Shown here: in pieces, positions 1-8,917 of the stretch
How positions within the stretch are numbered: the stretch's first letter is position 1
Layout: each line of letters starts with the position of its first letter
Origin: CAWVSB01 sp046710535
Lineage (GTDB): Bacteria; Pseudomonadota; Gammaproteobacteria; Pseudomonadales; CAWVSB01
Direction of reading: 5' to 3'
DNA length: 64,000 bases
NCBI GenBank assembly: GCA_046710535.1
Contig: JBKEHH010000011.1
Coordinates: forward strand, 41,603-105,602
Position numbers and translations under genes: made by a program
The notes under the pieces: generated by a model
Seen by the model: only the letters and a program-made list of their open reading frames with translations
Told to the model about the DNA's origin: nothing
The model's database searches: none

Positions 1-1420
1 TGGACTAGATAAACCCTACTGGGTACGAGATGAAAACTTTGATGTAGAGTTTCACTTGCGTCATATTGCCTTGCCTCACCCAGGCGACTGGCGTCAGCTA
101 TGTATTCAAGCTGCTAGGCTACATGCGCGGCCCTTAGATATGACCCGACCGTTGTGGGAGGTATATATTATTGAAGGGCTGGATAACATTTCGAATATTC
201 CGCAAGGAAGTTTTGCTGTCTATACCAAAATCCATCATTCGATGGTTGACGGTGCAGGCAGTCAAGGTTTTATGGCGGCACTACATGATTTAGAGCCAGT
301 TCCAGCTCAGCAATTTAAAGCGCTGAATACTGACGAGCAAGGAATATCTGACCGAGAACCTGCTGTCGGTGAATTATTAACCCGCGCAGTTATAAATTCA
401 GCTAAAGATGCCGTTAGTCTGACTAAGAGTGCAGTTAATCTTACTGGTGATTTAGTTAAAATGGGTTTGGCTTTAGTGCGAGATGAAATGCCAGTACCCG
501 AAATGTATGCCCCTAAAACTAGGCTAAATAAGCCGGTTGGACCACATCGAGTTTTTGAGTCAGCAACGTTTAAATTACTTGATTTTAAAGCCCTAAAAAA
601 TGCCACTGCAACAACGATAAATGATGTCGCTTTGTCGGTAATAGGTGGTGCAATGCGAAAGTATTTGGAGCATTACAATGAATTACCTGATGAATCGCTA
701 ACCGCTTCATTCCCACTTAATATGCGCTCTCGCCGCAGCCAGTCTAAAGACAATAATCAGGTTGGTTCGGTATTCGCTTCTTTGCATACCAATATTGCTG
801 ACCCTGCAGAGCGTCTGCAAGCGATTCATATAAGTACTCAGGCGGCCAAGCAGTTTGGTGAAAAAAGTCCGCTAGTTGATACCTTGAAGCTGGCGGGTAT
901 TTTCTCACCATTAGTGACTAAAGCCGCCGTAAGACTATGGTCTGAAAGTGAGATATCCAGCGCTTTGCCAACCAATATTTCTACGGTTATATCAAATGTG
1001 CCAGGCCCCAACTTTGATTTATACTGCGCAGGAGCGAGACTGGTTAGCAATCATGGATTAGGCTTGTTAACGCCGGGCGTTGGCATATTTCAAATGGTAT
1101 ACAGCTCTAGTAACATTTTTACTATTTCAGTGTTAGCCGACAGGGATATCATTCCTGATCCTGAGTTTTATCGTCAGTGTATTGAAGAGTCTTTCGCAGA
1201 ACATAAAGCGGCCATTCTCGGTAAAACTATGAACAAGACTGTGGTTAAAGGCTCAGCTAAACTAAAACCTAAAGCAAAACCTAAAGCAAAGAACTCTGTT
1301 CCAGCTGATAAAGTATCTGCTAAGAAAAAAACTTCGGTCAGAAAAGTTGTTAGAGAAAATACGTCGCTTAAAAAGAAAAAGGGGCCGCCGACTAAAGTCG
1401 TTGATAAGAAGGTTCAGTAA
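1..1420 (+). CDS. Wax ester synthase / diacylglycerol acyltransferase (WS/DGAT), 5' end cut by window edge
   Basis: Transfers an acyl group from acyl-CoA to a fatty alcohol or diacylglycerol, making storage wax esters or triacylglycerol. The frame is open from base 2, and the residues before the first possible start (GLDKPYWVRDENFD) already match the family, so the gene begins outside the window. The catalytic motif HHSMVDG lies near bases 235-255. Further family motifs are NDVALS, PLNMRSR and SNVPGP. About 470 residues are visible against a usual 450-500 in total. The last 55 or so residues are very rich in Lys, Ala and Pro (bases 1245-1417) and are not part of the enzyme fold. It converges on the omega-amidase gene across a 27-base gap. 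Confidence 0.92.
   Translation, partial: GLDKPYWVRDENFDVEFHLRHIALPHPGDWRQLCIQAARLHARPLDMTRPLWEVYIIEGLDNISNIPQGSFAVYTKIHHSMVDGAGSQGFMAALHDLEPVPAQQFKALNTDEQGISDREPAVGELLTRAVINSAKDAVSLTKSAVNLTGDLVKMGLALVRDEMPVPEMYAPKTRLNKPVGPHRVFESATFKLLDFKALKNATATTINDVALSVIGGAMRKYLEHYNELPDESLTASFPLNMRSRRSQSKDNNQVGSVFASLHTNIADPAERLQAIHISTQAAKQFGEKSPLVDTLKLAGIFSPLVTKAAVRLWSESEISSALPTNISTVISNVPGPNFDLYCAGARLVSNHGLGLLTPGVGIFQMVYSSSNIFTISVLADRDIIPDPEFYRQCIEESFAEHKAAILGKTMNKTVVKGSAKLKPKAKPKAKNSVPADKVSAKKKTSVRKVVRENTSLKKKKGPPTKVVDKKVQ
1268..1291 (+). repeat. 12-base tandem repeat, two copies, in the WS/DGAT tail
   Basis: CCTAAAGCAAAA is followed at once by CCTAAAGCAAAG, encoding the Lys-Pro-Lys-Ala repeat in the basic C-terminal tail. 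Slippage here could change the tail length. Confidence 0.7.
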
Positions 1421-1447
1421 CAGACCGTATTATGTATTAATACCTTG

Positions 1448-2224
1448 CTAGCTATCCAAACTAAATTTATCAGCATCTATATAAGCAGGGAATTTTTGTT
1501 GATAAGTAGTTTGCTCCTCAAGATCAATCGTTTGCGTGTACAGGCCTTCTTTATCGCCACAGTCTTGTACTAACTCGCCTAAATGATTGAACAGCAGTGA
1601 ATCACCGCCATAACTTATATCTTTGCCATCTATGCCTACACGGTTAACCCCAATAACATGGCTCTGATTTTCAATCGCCCGTGCAAGTAGTAAATTACGC
1701 CAGTGCAGACGCCTGCGTGCTGGCCAGTTTGCCACATACAGTAGTAGATCATAATTTTGTTGGTTGCGACTCCATACGGGAAAACGTAAGTCGTAACAGA
1801 CTTGTAAGTTTATACGCCAGCCGCGCCAGTTAACAATTTTAAGCTTGTTGCCAGCTTTATACCGCTCATGTTCTCCGGCCATGCTGAATAAGTGCTTTTT
1901 ATCGTAATATTCCAAATTTTCGGGCGTAGCAAAAATTAATCGATTATAAATACTGCCGTTTTCTGAAATAGGGATACTGCCGGTAACAGCGCAGTTATAC
2001 TTCTTTGCAGTATTTCTTAGCCACTTAACACTATTGCCATCCATGGGCTCAGCAATTTTTACGTTATCCATGGTAAAGCCGCTGGTAAACATTTCGGGCA
2101 AAATAATCAAATCTGTTGCTGGTGCTAACCGGCTATTTAACAGCGATGTTATTTGCGCTAGATTTTCATTTGGGTTCTCCCATTGCAAATTGAGTTGGGC
2201 TAAGGAGACGGTTAGTTTTGCCAT
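1448..2224 (-). CDS. yafV: Carbon-nitrogen hydrolase, omega-amidase (YafV/NIT2 type)
   Basis: Nitrilase-superfamily amidase, probably hydrolysing alpha-ketoglutaramate or ketosuccinamate (metabolite repair). The catalytic triad is visible: Glu44 in LPEMFTSGF, Lys109/110 in YYDKKHLF and Cys143 in QVCYDLRFP. The supporting Glu120 is also present. The length of 258 residues is normal. I chose the ATG at 2224 because GGGA lies just upstream of it and the protein then begins MAKLTVSLAQ; an in-frame TTG at 2236 would add four residues. It lies 14 bases after the kinase gene stop and is probably cotranscribed with it. Confidence 0.88.
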   Translation of the reverse strand: MAKLTVSLAQLNLQWENPNENLAQITSLLNSRLAPATDLIILPEMFTSGFTMDNVKIAEPMDGNSVKWLRNTAKKYNCAVTGSIPISENGSIYNRLIFATPENLEYYDKKHLFSMAGEHERYKAGNKLKIVNWRGWRINLQVCYDLRFPVWSRNQQNYDLLLYVANWPARRRLHWRNLLLARAIENQSHVIGVNRVGIDGKDISYGGDSLLFNHLGELVQDCGDKEGLYTQTIDLEEQTTYQQKFPAYIDADKFSLDS

Positions 2225-2238
2225 AGTAAATCCCAATG

Positions 2239-3705
2239 TTATTTATCAGTGATGAAATCAATTCCAGGTGTAGCCTGCAATGCCGCAGTAAAGTTCTGTT
2301 TAATATTTAGTTCGTCCCAATTACGAAGCAGTCGGTCAATATCAAGTTTTATTGCTTTAGTGGTTTTTGCATGGCTAGGATGTATTTGCATGGCATCTAA
2401 ATCAATGATCTGAATGCCCTTTTCGGTAACAATAAAATTAGTGGCCTTCATGTCGCCGTGGCTGGTATTTGCCGTTACCAGCTGGGCGATTAAATCTGCC
2501 ATCAAGCTGGGTAATTGGCCCGGATCTAGCAGGTTTGTGTCGGTAGTTGTGGATCTAGCTGCCGTTAATAAGTCTATACCATTGGCATAGTCAGTGATTA
2601 ACCATGCTCGTTTTCTGATGAAGCCAAAGCGCTCTTCAACTAAGGCTACCGGTAACGGCGTGCTGATTTCGTTAAAACGTAAATAATTGCCATTGTGCCA
2701 AGCAGCCCAGCCGCGAGTAGGGCGTAAGCTGCGGCTAATTGCATGACGCCAGTTTTTGATGTTGTAGCGCTTTATTACATAAGATTTACCATTACCTTCA
2801 ACTTTAACAACCGTGGCGGTATTGCCGCCTTTTAGCTGGCTGCCTTGTTCCATCCATTGGTCGACATTTTTTAGCTTGTTCAACAGTTCATCACTTAAAT
2901 GGTCTTTGCGAACGATGGTAAGAATTGTATTGTTTTTAGCGACCCAAAACTCAGTACAATTACGGCTTAGTTTTTTCTTATAATGTGACCAGCGGCTCTG
3001 CTGCATACGCATAATTGCGCTAGTTAGCTCGGCTGACTTGATTATGAAGTAATCATAAATATCACCATAAAGACGGCATGCTTCAGCAATGTTAGGGCGT
3101 TTTTCTGTAGGAATTTGGGCCAATAGTAAACCTAGATTATTTAATGCTAATTTTTTACTCAATGGAGCGTTATTATTCTTAATTGAGGCGCTATCAACTA
3201 TCCATATTTTATCGTGATCATATAAAAAATTATCCAGATGGATGTCGTCTTGATATAAGCCGAGAGCATGCATTTTTGCCACAATTTGGCAGCATCGTAA
3301 TAGTAATTTTTGTTGCGCACCTATTGTCATATCTAGCATTGCTGTGGCAACACTTACTGTATCAATGTGTTCATAAACTACTAGCCAGCTCTTATAGCTA
3401 TGCTGGCTGTCGACCTCCCTTAAGTGACTAACCTTTGGTGTTAAGAACCCTTTGTTTCGCAGCCATTTTTGGCCACGAATTTCACGATCATAGTCTTTTT
3501 TGCGATAAAATAACTTTCCCACAACAGTTGTGCTTGCGCGGTGTAGTTTTAGCACTAGTCGTTTTTTCGGTAGGTGGCGATAAATCTTTTGACATAGCCA
3601 TAGCTCCTCTTTGTCAACATCGATGCGCAAATAGAATGGTGTGGCAGGAAGTTGGTCTGCAGTGGCTAGCTGATCGCTACTGACAATATCTATTGCTGAT
3701 GCCAT
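2239..3705 (-). CDS. Protein with two tandem WaaP/Kdo-kinase-like domains
   Basis: Two lipopolysaccharide-kinase (WaaP/KdkA/InaA) folds lie in one 488-residue chain. Domain 1 (about residues 25-215) has Lys64 in VVGKLFY, Glu75, the catalytic-loop sequence YQDDIHLDN (151-159) and metal Asp171 in IVDSAS. Domain 2 (about 290-470) has VIKRYN with Lys312, SHGDMKATN (415-423) and IIDLDAM with Asp435/437. Both seem to keep Lys, catalytic Asp, Asn and the metal Asp, so both may be active. No signal peptide or membrane segment is seen, which fits a cytoplasmic enzyme acting on LPS core sugar. The substrate cannot be told from sequence. Confidence 0.82.
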   Translation of the reverse strand: MASAIDIVSSDQLATADQLPATPFYLRIDVDKEELWLCQKIYRHLPKKRLVLKLHRASTTVVGKLFYRKKDYDREIRGQKWLRNKGFLTPKVSHLREVDSQHSYKSWLVVYEHIDTVSVATAMLDMTIGAQQKLLLRCCQIVAKMHALGLYQDDIHLDNFLYDHDKIWIVDSASIKNNNAPLSKKLALNNLGLLLAQIPTEKRPNIAEACRLYGDIYDYFIIKSAELTSAIMRMQQSRWSHYKKKLSRNCTEFWVAKNNTILTIVRKDHLSDELLNKLKNVDQWMEQGSQLKGGNTATVVKVEGNGKSYVIKRYNIKNWRHAISRSLRPTRGWAAWHNGNYLRFNEISTPLPVALVEERFGFIRKRAWLITDYANGIDLLTAARSTTTDTNLLDPGQLPSLMADLIAQLVTANTSHGDMKATNFIVTEKGIQIIDLDAMQIHPSHAKTTKAIKLDIDRLLRNWDELNIKQNFTAALQATPGIDFITDK

Positions 3706-3885
3706 AAAAGTGGTTATTTGTTATGATTTGTTTCAATTCTAGCAAAACAAACGTAATTTGGCTTGGAACATTTTGTCTTTATATTGATTACTATTTATAA
3801 GTTAGGAAAATATTGTCAAGTAATACCATGCAGTATTAGAAATTGGCACTATAATTATTATTAAAGAATGTAAACGAGAATTACC

Positions 3886-4383
3886 ATGAGAAAATTGCTG
3901 GTACTGTTAATGATGTTGGCCCCACTAGCGGTAGCCGCAGACCAAAAAATTTATCGCACAGAAGATAAATCTGGCCTAATACGGTTTAGTGATAGGCTGC
4001 CTACCATTGACCCAGATGCCGTTAGAATAGTCGATGCTGAGGAGATTGTGATAGACCCTGAGGTGATGAATACCATCCCAAGCGCTGGTTACGAGCAGGC
4101 TATAAAGATAAATGAGCTTGAGAAAAAACAGAAGGCTAAAGCAAAGGTACAGCAAGAAACTATTTTAGATGAAAAAATAGCTAGGGCTGAAGAAGTTTTA
4201 GAACAAGCAGAGCAGGCGTTAGAAAAAGGGCGAGTCAGAGGCGGCAACGACATTGTCGCTAATGTCGGCGGGGGCACACGCTCTTCTTCAGAGTTTCTGG
4301 CACGGGTAGAAAAACTCACCGCTAAAAGAGATGCAGCTGCCGCTGAACTTGAATCTCTGAATATGGGAAAGTCTAGACTTTAG
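3886..4383 (+). CDS. DUF4124-type exported protein with coiled-coil tail
   Basis: A 165-residue protein with a signal peptide (MRKLLVLLMMLAPLAVA, probable cut before ADQK). Next comes a short DUF4124-like unit with IYRTEDKSGLIRFSDR, similar to the IYKWVDENG..FSD pattern of the family. The rest (about 75-165) is charged and Glu/Lys/Ala-rich, predicted coiled coil. DUF4124 proteins are periplasmic or envelope proteins of unknown function. The 3' end overlaps the convergent RNase II gene by 11 bases, so the two transcripts are antisense at their ends. Confidence 0.75.
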   Translation: MRKLLVLLMMLAPLAVAADQKIYRTEDKSGLIRFSDRLPTIDPDAVRIVDAEEIVIDPEVMNTIPSAGYEQAIKINELEKKQKAKAKVQQETILDEKIARAEEVLEQAEQALEKGRVRGGNDIVANVGGGTRSSSEFLARVEKLTAKRDAAAAELESLNMGKSRL

Positions 4384-6346
4384 CTTTCGGCTCTGGCTCA
4401 GCAGTAGCTTGTTCAGCAAGTACCATTCGGATCAACTGTTTATTGGCATCAACAGATTTAATCGTTACAGCAACACTTTGTCCTAACGCATAGCTAGAGT
4501 TATCAGCCGTTAGACTCAGTTCTAAACTATTAAAATGATATTTTTCAGTTAAGGTTTTGGTCTCGAGTTGACCTTCAATGCCGGTTTCATCAAGTCGAAC
4601 ACCAAGTAAGCGGTTAGTAACTTTAATTACTTTTCCATCCAGCTTTTCACCAATAAGTGTCGTCGCGAATTGCGCCTTTAACCAATTGTCAGTTTCAAAA
4701 GTTGCTGTTCTGATGATGCTCAGGGTGCTTTGCATTTGATCTATTTTAGTCGCATCAATCGGTGCAACATCTATGCCTGCGATATATTGTTTTAGCTGGC
4801 GGTGAATCAGTAAATCCTGGTAGCGTCTAATTGGTGATGTAACTGTTAGGTATTGTTCCAGCCCTAAACCTTTGTGTGCTTGTGGCTGCGGGCTGATATC
4901 GCCCCGAGCAAACATACGACGCAGTATTTCCATTAATGGCAATTCTGTTTCTGCCTTGCTTAGCTCGCGAGTAAAGCGAATAAAGCCAGCAAGTGAACCA
5001 AGTTCCTCAGTAGACCACTCTGTATCGGTGTGTTTGTTTAGCAACGTTTGTGCGTCAGTTAATCGCTCAGTGCGCAGCCCCTGATGAATACTATAAGCGC
5101 TGTCTATGTCTTTGCTTGCAAACGCTTTGGCAATAGCTGTATTGGCCGCTAGCATACATTGCTCTACTAGAGTATGCGCTACGGTTTTATTAAATTGATT
5201 AATCGATTGAATTTTGCCGTTGTCACCTAGCTGAAAGAAGTAATCTTTGCGGTCTTCATTGATAAGCTGGTTCGTCTGTCGATAGCTTAGCATTGCTTCG
5301 CTAATGGCTTGAAGTTGAGTTAGCGAATCAACAATTTCTCCGCCAAAGTCTGCTGCTTTGTTGTCTCGCAAAAAGTGAGTGACCTGTGAATAGCTGAGCT
5401 TTGCATGTGAGGTGATTGTTGCCTCAGATATATCAAGGCTATCAGTACTACCATCACTGTTGATCGTTAGGCTGAACACTAGGGCCAAGCGCTTTTGCTC
5501 AGGCACTAATGAGCATAAATCACTAGCCAGTAATTCTGGCAACATCGGTATTACTTTATGTGGAAAATAAACAGCGCTACTGCGTTTGGCGGCAACCTTA
5601 TCTAGCAACGAGCCTTCTTCAATTAACGCCGTCGGGTCTGCTATCGCTACTTTTAATAACCAGCCAGATGTGGTTTTTTCTGCAAATAGGGCATCATCCA
5701 TATCAGTAGTATTGGCAGAATCAATAGTGACAAAAGGCGTTTTACTTAAATCTTTACGCTCTTTCAATAATATTTTTTGGCGCGCAGAAATAGCGTTTAT
5801 TTCCTCCCCTACATTAGCTGGCCAATGAGTGGGTAAATCATATTTGGCAATGGCATAATTAGTTTCAATGCTAGCTTCTTTTGCGTTACCAATTATATCT
5901 AGTACTTTGCCCTGAGTTTCCCCCTCGTTTTTAAACGGATGGCGTAAAACTTTACAGCGTACTCTGTCGCCACGTTTTGCCTTGTTGCGCTCCTTCGGTG
6001 GAATAAACACCCAGCGAGACAAGCCATTACTATCAGCTTCAACAAATAAATTTTTACCACGCTCTACCACAAAACCGTAAAACTCTTTTAGTTCGGTTTT
6101 AAATACCGCTTCAACAGTACCCGCCTCGCGACCGCCTTTATCTTTGTTAATTTCAATATCTATAATGTCGCCGGGTAGCACTTTGGCCATTTCATCGGGC
6201 GCTAAAAACACCTGCTTATTGTCTTCGCATTTTACAAAGCCAAAATTGGCACGCGAAGGGATAACCTGGCCACGTTTAACATTTCTAGCGGTGCGAATTT
6301 CTTGCTTTAGCTGTTTGAGTGCACCAAGAGTTTCATTGTTCAACAT
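4373..6346 (-). CDS. rnb: Exoribonuclease II family protein
   Basis: Processive 3'-5' exoribonuclease of the RNase II/RNB family, acting on single-stranded RNA. An N-terminal cold-shock-like domain (about 23-90) is followed by the RNB domain, whose metal-binding cluster TIDSANTTDMDDAL gives Asp209, 215, 217 and 218. A second conserved motif is TSPIRRYQDLL. The C-terminal S1-like part is about 565-645. The 657-residue length fits RNase II (about 640) rather than the longer RNase R, which also has a basic tail that is absent here. Confidence 0.88.
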   Translation of the reverse strand: MLNNETLGALKQLKQEIRTARNVKRGQVIPSRANFGFVKCEDNKQVFLAPDEMAKVLPGDIIDIEINKDKGGREAGTVEAVFKTELKEFYGFVVERGKNLFVEADSNGLSRWVFIPPKERNKAKRGDRVRCKVLRHPFKNEGETQGKVLDIIGNAKEASIETNYAIAKYDLPTHWPANVGEEINAISARQKILLKERKDLSKTPFVTIDSANTTDMDDALFAEKTTSGWLLKVAIADPTALIEEGSLLDKVAAKRSSAVYFPHKVIPMLPELLASDLCSLVPEQKRLALVFSLTINSDGSTDSLDISEATITSHAKLSYSQVTHFLRDNKAADFGGEIVDSLTQLQAISEAMLSYRQTNQLINEDRKDYFFQLGDNGKIQSINQFNKTVAHTLVEQCMLAANTAIAKAFASKDIDSAYSIHQGLRTERLTDAQTLLNKHTDTEWSTEELGSLAGFIRFTRELSKAETELPLMEILRRMFARGDISPQPQAHKGLGLEQYLTVTSPIRRYQDLLIHRQLKQYIAGIDVAPIDATKIDQMQSTLSIIRTATFETDNWLKAQFATTLIGEKLDGKVIKVTNRLLGVRLDETGIEGQLETKTLTEKYHFNSLELSLTADNSSYALGQSVAVTIKSVDANKQLIRMVLAEQATAEPEPKAKV

Positions 6347-6517
6347 TTATACAGGCTCTATTACGTAAAAAGGGGCATATTCCAGCAGACAAAGGAGAGG
6401 TTTAGACTGCCATATAGCTAACTAATGATAAAAATATAAGCAAAGGTTCGGTTTAAGAATTGCAGGCGAACTGCTAGCATTGAGCTTGTTTTAATAGTGT
6501 CTAATGAGTGACTTGGC

Positions 6518-7105
6518 TTGGATAATAGTGATGACAATGAGTTATTTGGTGCAGAGATGGGCGATGTTCGACCCCTGCAAACCAACAACAAGGCAAAACT
6601 AGCCAAACTCGCAAGCACCGATGCTAGTTTGCAGCGGCGGCGGGTCGCTGCCACTCAGCTTGCGGGCGAGGATGAAAATTATCTGTCGTCAGAATTCACT
6701 CATCCGTTAAAAGCTGGCGATATCATTGATTTTAAGCGCCCCGGTATGCAACACGGTGTATTGAAGAAGTTTCGCTTAGGGTATTACACTATTGAAGGGT
6801 CTTTAGGTTTGCATCAAATGAAGGTGGAGCAGGCACGCGAGGAAGTGTTTGAATTTATCCAAGAATGTTCAAACTATGGGCTACGAACCGTGTTAATTAC
6901 CCATGGGAAAGGTACGCGCAGTATTGACAAGGTTGCAGTGTTAAAAAGCTGTGTTGCCCAGTGGTTGCCGCAAATGCGTAATGTATTAGCTGTACATAGT
7001 GCTCAGCCTCATCATGGTGGTAGCGGTAGCGTCTATATTATGTTGAAAAAAAGCGCTAAGGATAAACTGGCTAATCGAGAAAAAAATGCCAAAGGTAAGC
7101 GCTAA
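6518..7105 (+). CDS. smrA: Smr-domain DNA endonuclease-like protein
   Basis: Smr-domain protein of the stand-alone SmrA (YdaL) type; family members have nicking or RNA-cleaving activity. The N-terminal part contains ELFGAEMGDVRPL, typical of this group. The Smr domain spans about 95-180 with LH at 98-99, THGKG (H129-G132) and a closing HGGSGSVYIML. I use the TTG at 6518 because a stop lies in frame at 6509 and the conserved N-terminal sequence would be lost with the next ATG (6557). The ATG at 6504 is in another frame. It converges on the next gene with a 4-base overlap. Confidence 0.82.
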   Translation: MDNSDDNELFGAEMGDVRPLQTNNKAKLAKLASTDASLQRRRVAATQLAGEDENYLSSEFTHPLKAGDIIDFKRPGMQHGVLKKFRLGYYTIEGSLGLHQMKVEQAREEVFEFIQECSNYGLRTVLITHGKGTRSIDKVAVLKSCVAQWLPQMRNVLAVHSAQPHHGGSGSVYIMLKKSAKDKLANREKNAKGKR

Positions 7106-7800
7106 TTAATAGTGCTGCTGACTGCATGATGTGGCACGCGCCACTCCTGGATGCCCAAACCTTTAGCAACAGCGATAGTAAAAGTAAGTTTGTTACAGCG
7201 CTTGACTAAACCTTGGTAGCTGGTACCTGCATGGTCAAATTGTACTTGGCTGCCACGGTGATATTGCTGCGCGGTAGTGATCGCAAATTCTTGGTGGCTA
7301 TTAAAGGTCATTGGTAACTGATAAAGGCCAGCGTGCTCAGCTAAGGCTTCGTTGACGGTAGCGCCATAGCCATGATGATAAATGTCATCAAGCAGGTGAT
7401 AGAATAGGGCATTGTGAACTTTGGTATTTCGACGTTTTCTTGTCTGATCACATTCAAACTGTAGAATATGGGCAAATTCATGGCATACAGTGTGGCTGAG
7501 TAAATTTAGATAACTGATGTTGCCATCAAAATATCTTCGGTCGGCGATTTCTCGACTGGTTAACCAACCACTGCATAAATTGGCATCACGTTTATCCATA
7601 ATCATGCCTAGGCCGTAGGTAATGGAATAACTGCTCTGATATTTTCTGCAATAGGTAGCTTTACCACTGCCAACCCGGGTTTTTAAGTTGATATTGGCTA
7701 GGCTGAAGTTTGGTAGTTCAGCGCTATAGTAGTCTTGAAATATTTGCTGGGTAAGCTGCCCCATCAATGTGGCAACGGCATGTGCTTGTTCTGATGTCAC
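7102..7800 (-). CDS. SprT-like zinc metalloprotein
   Basis: A 232-residue protein with a gluzincin-type motif HEFAH (His107, Glu108, His111) and a possible third ligand His129 in KVHNALFYH, which resembles the SprT-like family. Catalytic function is inferred from the motif only. No signal peptide is seen, so it is probably cytoplasmic. The C-terminal half (160-232) does not carry the Cys zinc ribbon found in SprT itself. It could be a peptidase or a non-peptidase SprT relative. Confidence 0.68.
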   Translation of the reverse strand: MTSEQAHAVATLMGQLTQQIFQDYYSAELPNFSLANINLKTRVGSGKATYCRKYQSSYSITYGLGMIMDKRDANLCSGWLTSREIADRRYFDGNISYLNLLSHTVCHEFAHILQFECDQTRKRRNTKVHNALFYHLLDDIYHHGYGATVNEALAEHAGLYQLPMTFNSHQEFAITTAQQYHRGSQVQFDHAGTSYQGLVKRCNKLTFTIAVAKGLGIQEWRVPHHAVSSTIN

Positions 7801-7839
7801 TAATCGTTTAGCTCTTAATGTATGTATTCGTTGGGTTAA

Positions 7840-8277
7840 TTATGCCGCATCATCTTCTTCAGATGGAGGGAATTTTTCTTGCAGCAGCTGGGCTAATTTC
7901 AAGCAGGCATCATGACTAGTGAAAATCCCTACCGGCGCTCCATCTTTAGCAGCAATTATTGCTTTGATCCGTAGCTCTACCATTCGTAGCAGTACTTTAT
8001 CCAGTGGGTCATTAACATCGCTAAAGCAGGCAGGGGTAGAGCTAATGTCGCCGACTCGCAGTTGCTCATAGGGTTGCACCCGATGTCCTACCAGTTTTAC
8101 ACGATTTAAGTCTTGGCTAGAAATAATGCTTTCAACAACGCCGTCGATAACTACTGGCAAGTGGTGAATATCATGTTCCAGCATTAATTGTTCGGCTTTA
8201 GTAATGCTTTCTTTGCCATCAATGGTTTGTGGGAAAGGTGTCATCACCGCGATCATAGTGGGCATTATCTTAGTCAT
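7840..8277 (-). CDS. CBS-domain protein
   Basis: A 145-residue protein made of a CBS pair: MTPFPQTID...HHLPVVIDG..ESIISSQDL in the first half and the ISSTPACFSDVNDPLDKVLLRMVELRIKA region, split by position 75, in the second. CBS pairs bind adenosyl nucleotides and act as regulatory modules. There is no attached catalytic domain. AGGA before the ATG supports this start. It is followed by the SprT-like gene after 39 bases and preceded by the J-domain gene, all on the same strand. Confidence 0.82.
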   Translation of the reverse strand: MTKIMPTMIAVMTPFPQTIDGKESITKAEQLMLEHDIHHLPVVIDGVVESIISSQDLNRVKLVGHRVQPYEQLRVGDISSTPACFSDVNDPLDKVLLRMVELRIKAIIAAKDGAPVGIFTSHDACLKLAQLLQEKFPPSEEDDAA

Positions 8278-8312
8278 TCTTTTTCCTATTATGGCGACAT
8301 AACAGTGCAGAG

Positions 8313-8771
8313 TTAACTGATAAGAATATCTTTTGCCTTGTTCAACTGCACAGCTAGGTATTCACTGCCACCTTTATCAGGGTGACATTTCTGGATTAAA
8401 CGGCGATGCGCTTGGATAATATCTTCTTCGCTGGCGCCTTCCTGCAAACCTAAAACCTCTAAGGCGTGTTCGCGGGTACTTGGCATATCGCTGTCTGGGC
8501 TCTGCGTAGCAGCTTGTTTCTTACCTAATAGTCTTGGCACATATTGTGCTAGCCAAGGCAGTGAAGTTTTTAAACCAGCAAACAAAGTTGCAATAGCTGC
8601 GCCAATCCAGTGTAACTTGCCCATTGCTACAAGTAGCAAGGACAACACAACCAGTAAAATCCCCCCAGCTTGCCATAGTTTTTTCTTGTTGTCGGGGCTA
8701 GGTTTTTTAAGCAATTGATAGCCAATGTAAATAGCTAGAACAACGGCAACGAATAAAATAAGTCTCGGCAT
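8313..8771 (-). CDS. Membrane-anchored J-domain (DnaJ-like) protein
   Basis: A DnaK co-chaperone type protein of 152 residues. It has two hydrophobic segments (about 3-20 and 36-52), a weaker one near 55-68 and a C-terminal J domain (about 102-152). The essential HPD triplet is at 130-132 (KCHPDKGGSEYLA). The layout of membrane segments first and J domain last resembles the TIM14/DjlA-like group. It probably recruits DnaK to the inner membrane; the client is unknown. Confidence 0.83.
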   Translation of the reverse strand: MPRLILFVAVVLAIYIGYQLLKKPSPDNKKKLWQAGGILLVVLSLLLVAMGKLHWIGAAIATLFAGLKTSLPWLAQYVPRLLGKKQAATQSPDSDMPSTREHALEVLGLQEGASEEDIIQAHRRLIQKCHPDKGGSEYLAVQLNKAKDILIS

Positions 8772-8917
8772 GATATGGGTCTTTACTAATCTCGTTTATC
8801 AGATGAAATTTCATGTTAGCAGTAATGACTCTTGGCGCAATCGGTTTGTTTATCTAAGCGCCATATTAAGGTTAAATATACTCAGAATAAGTATGGATAG
8901 ATCATCAGGCCAAATTT

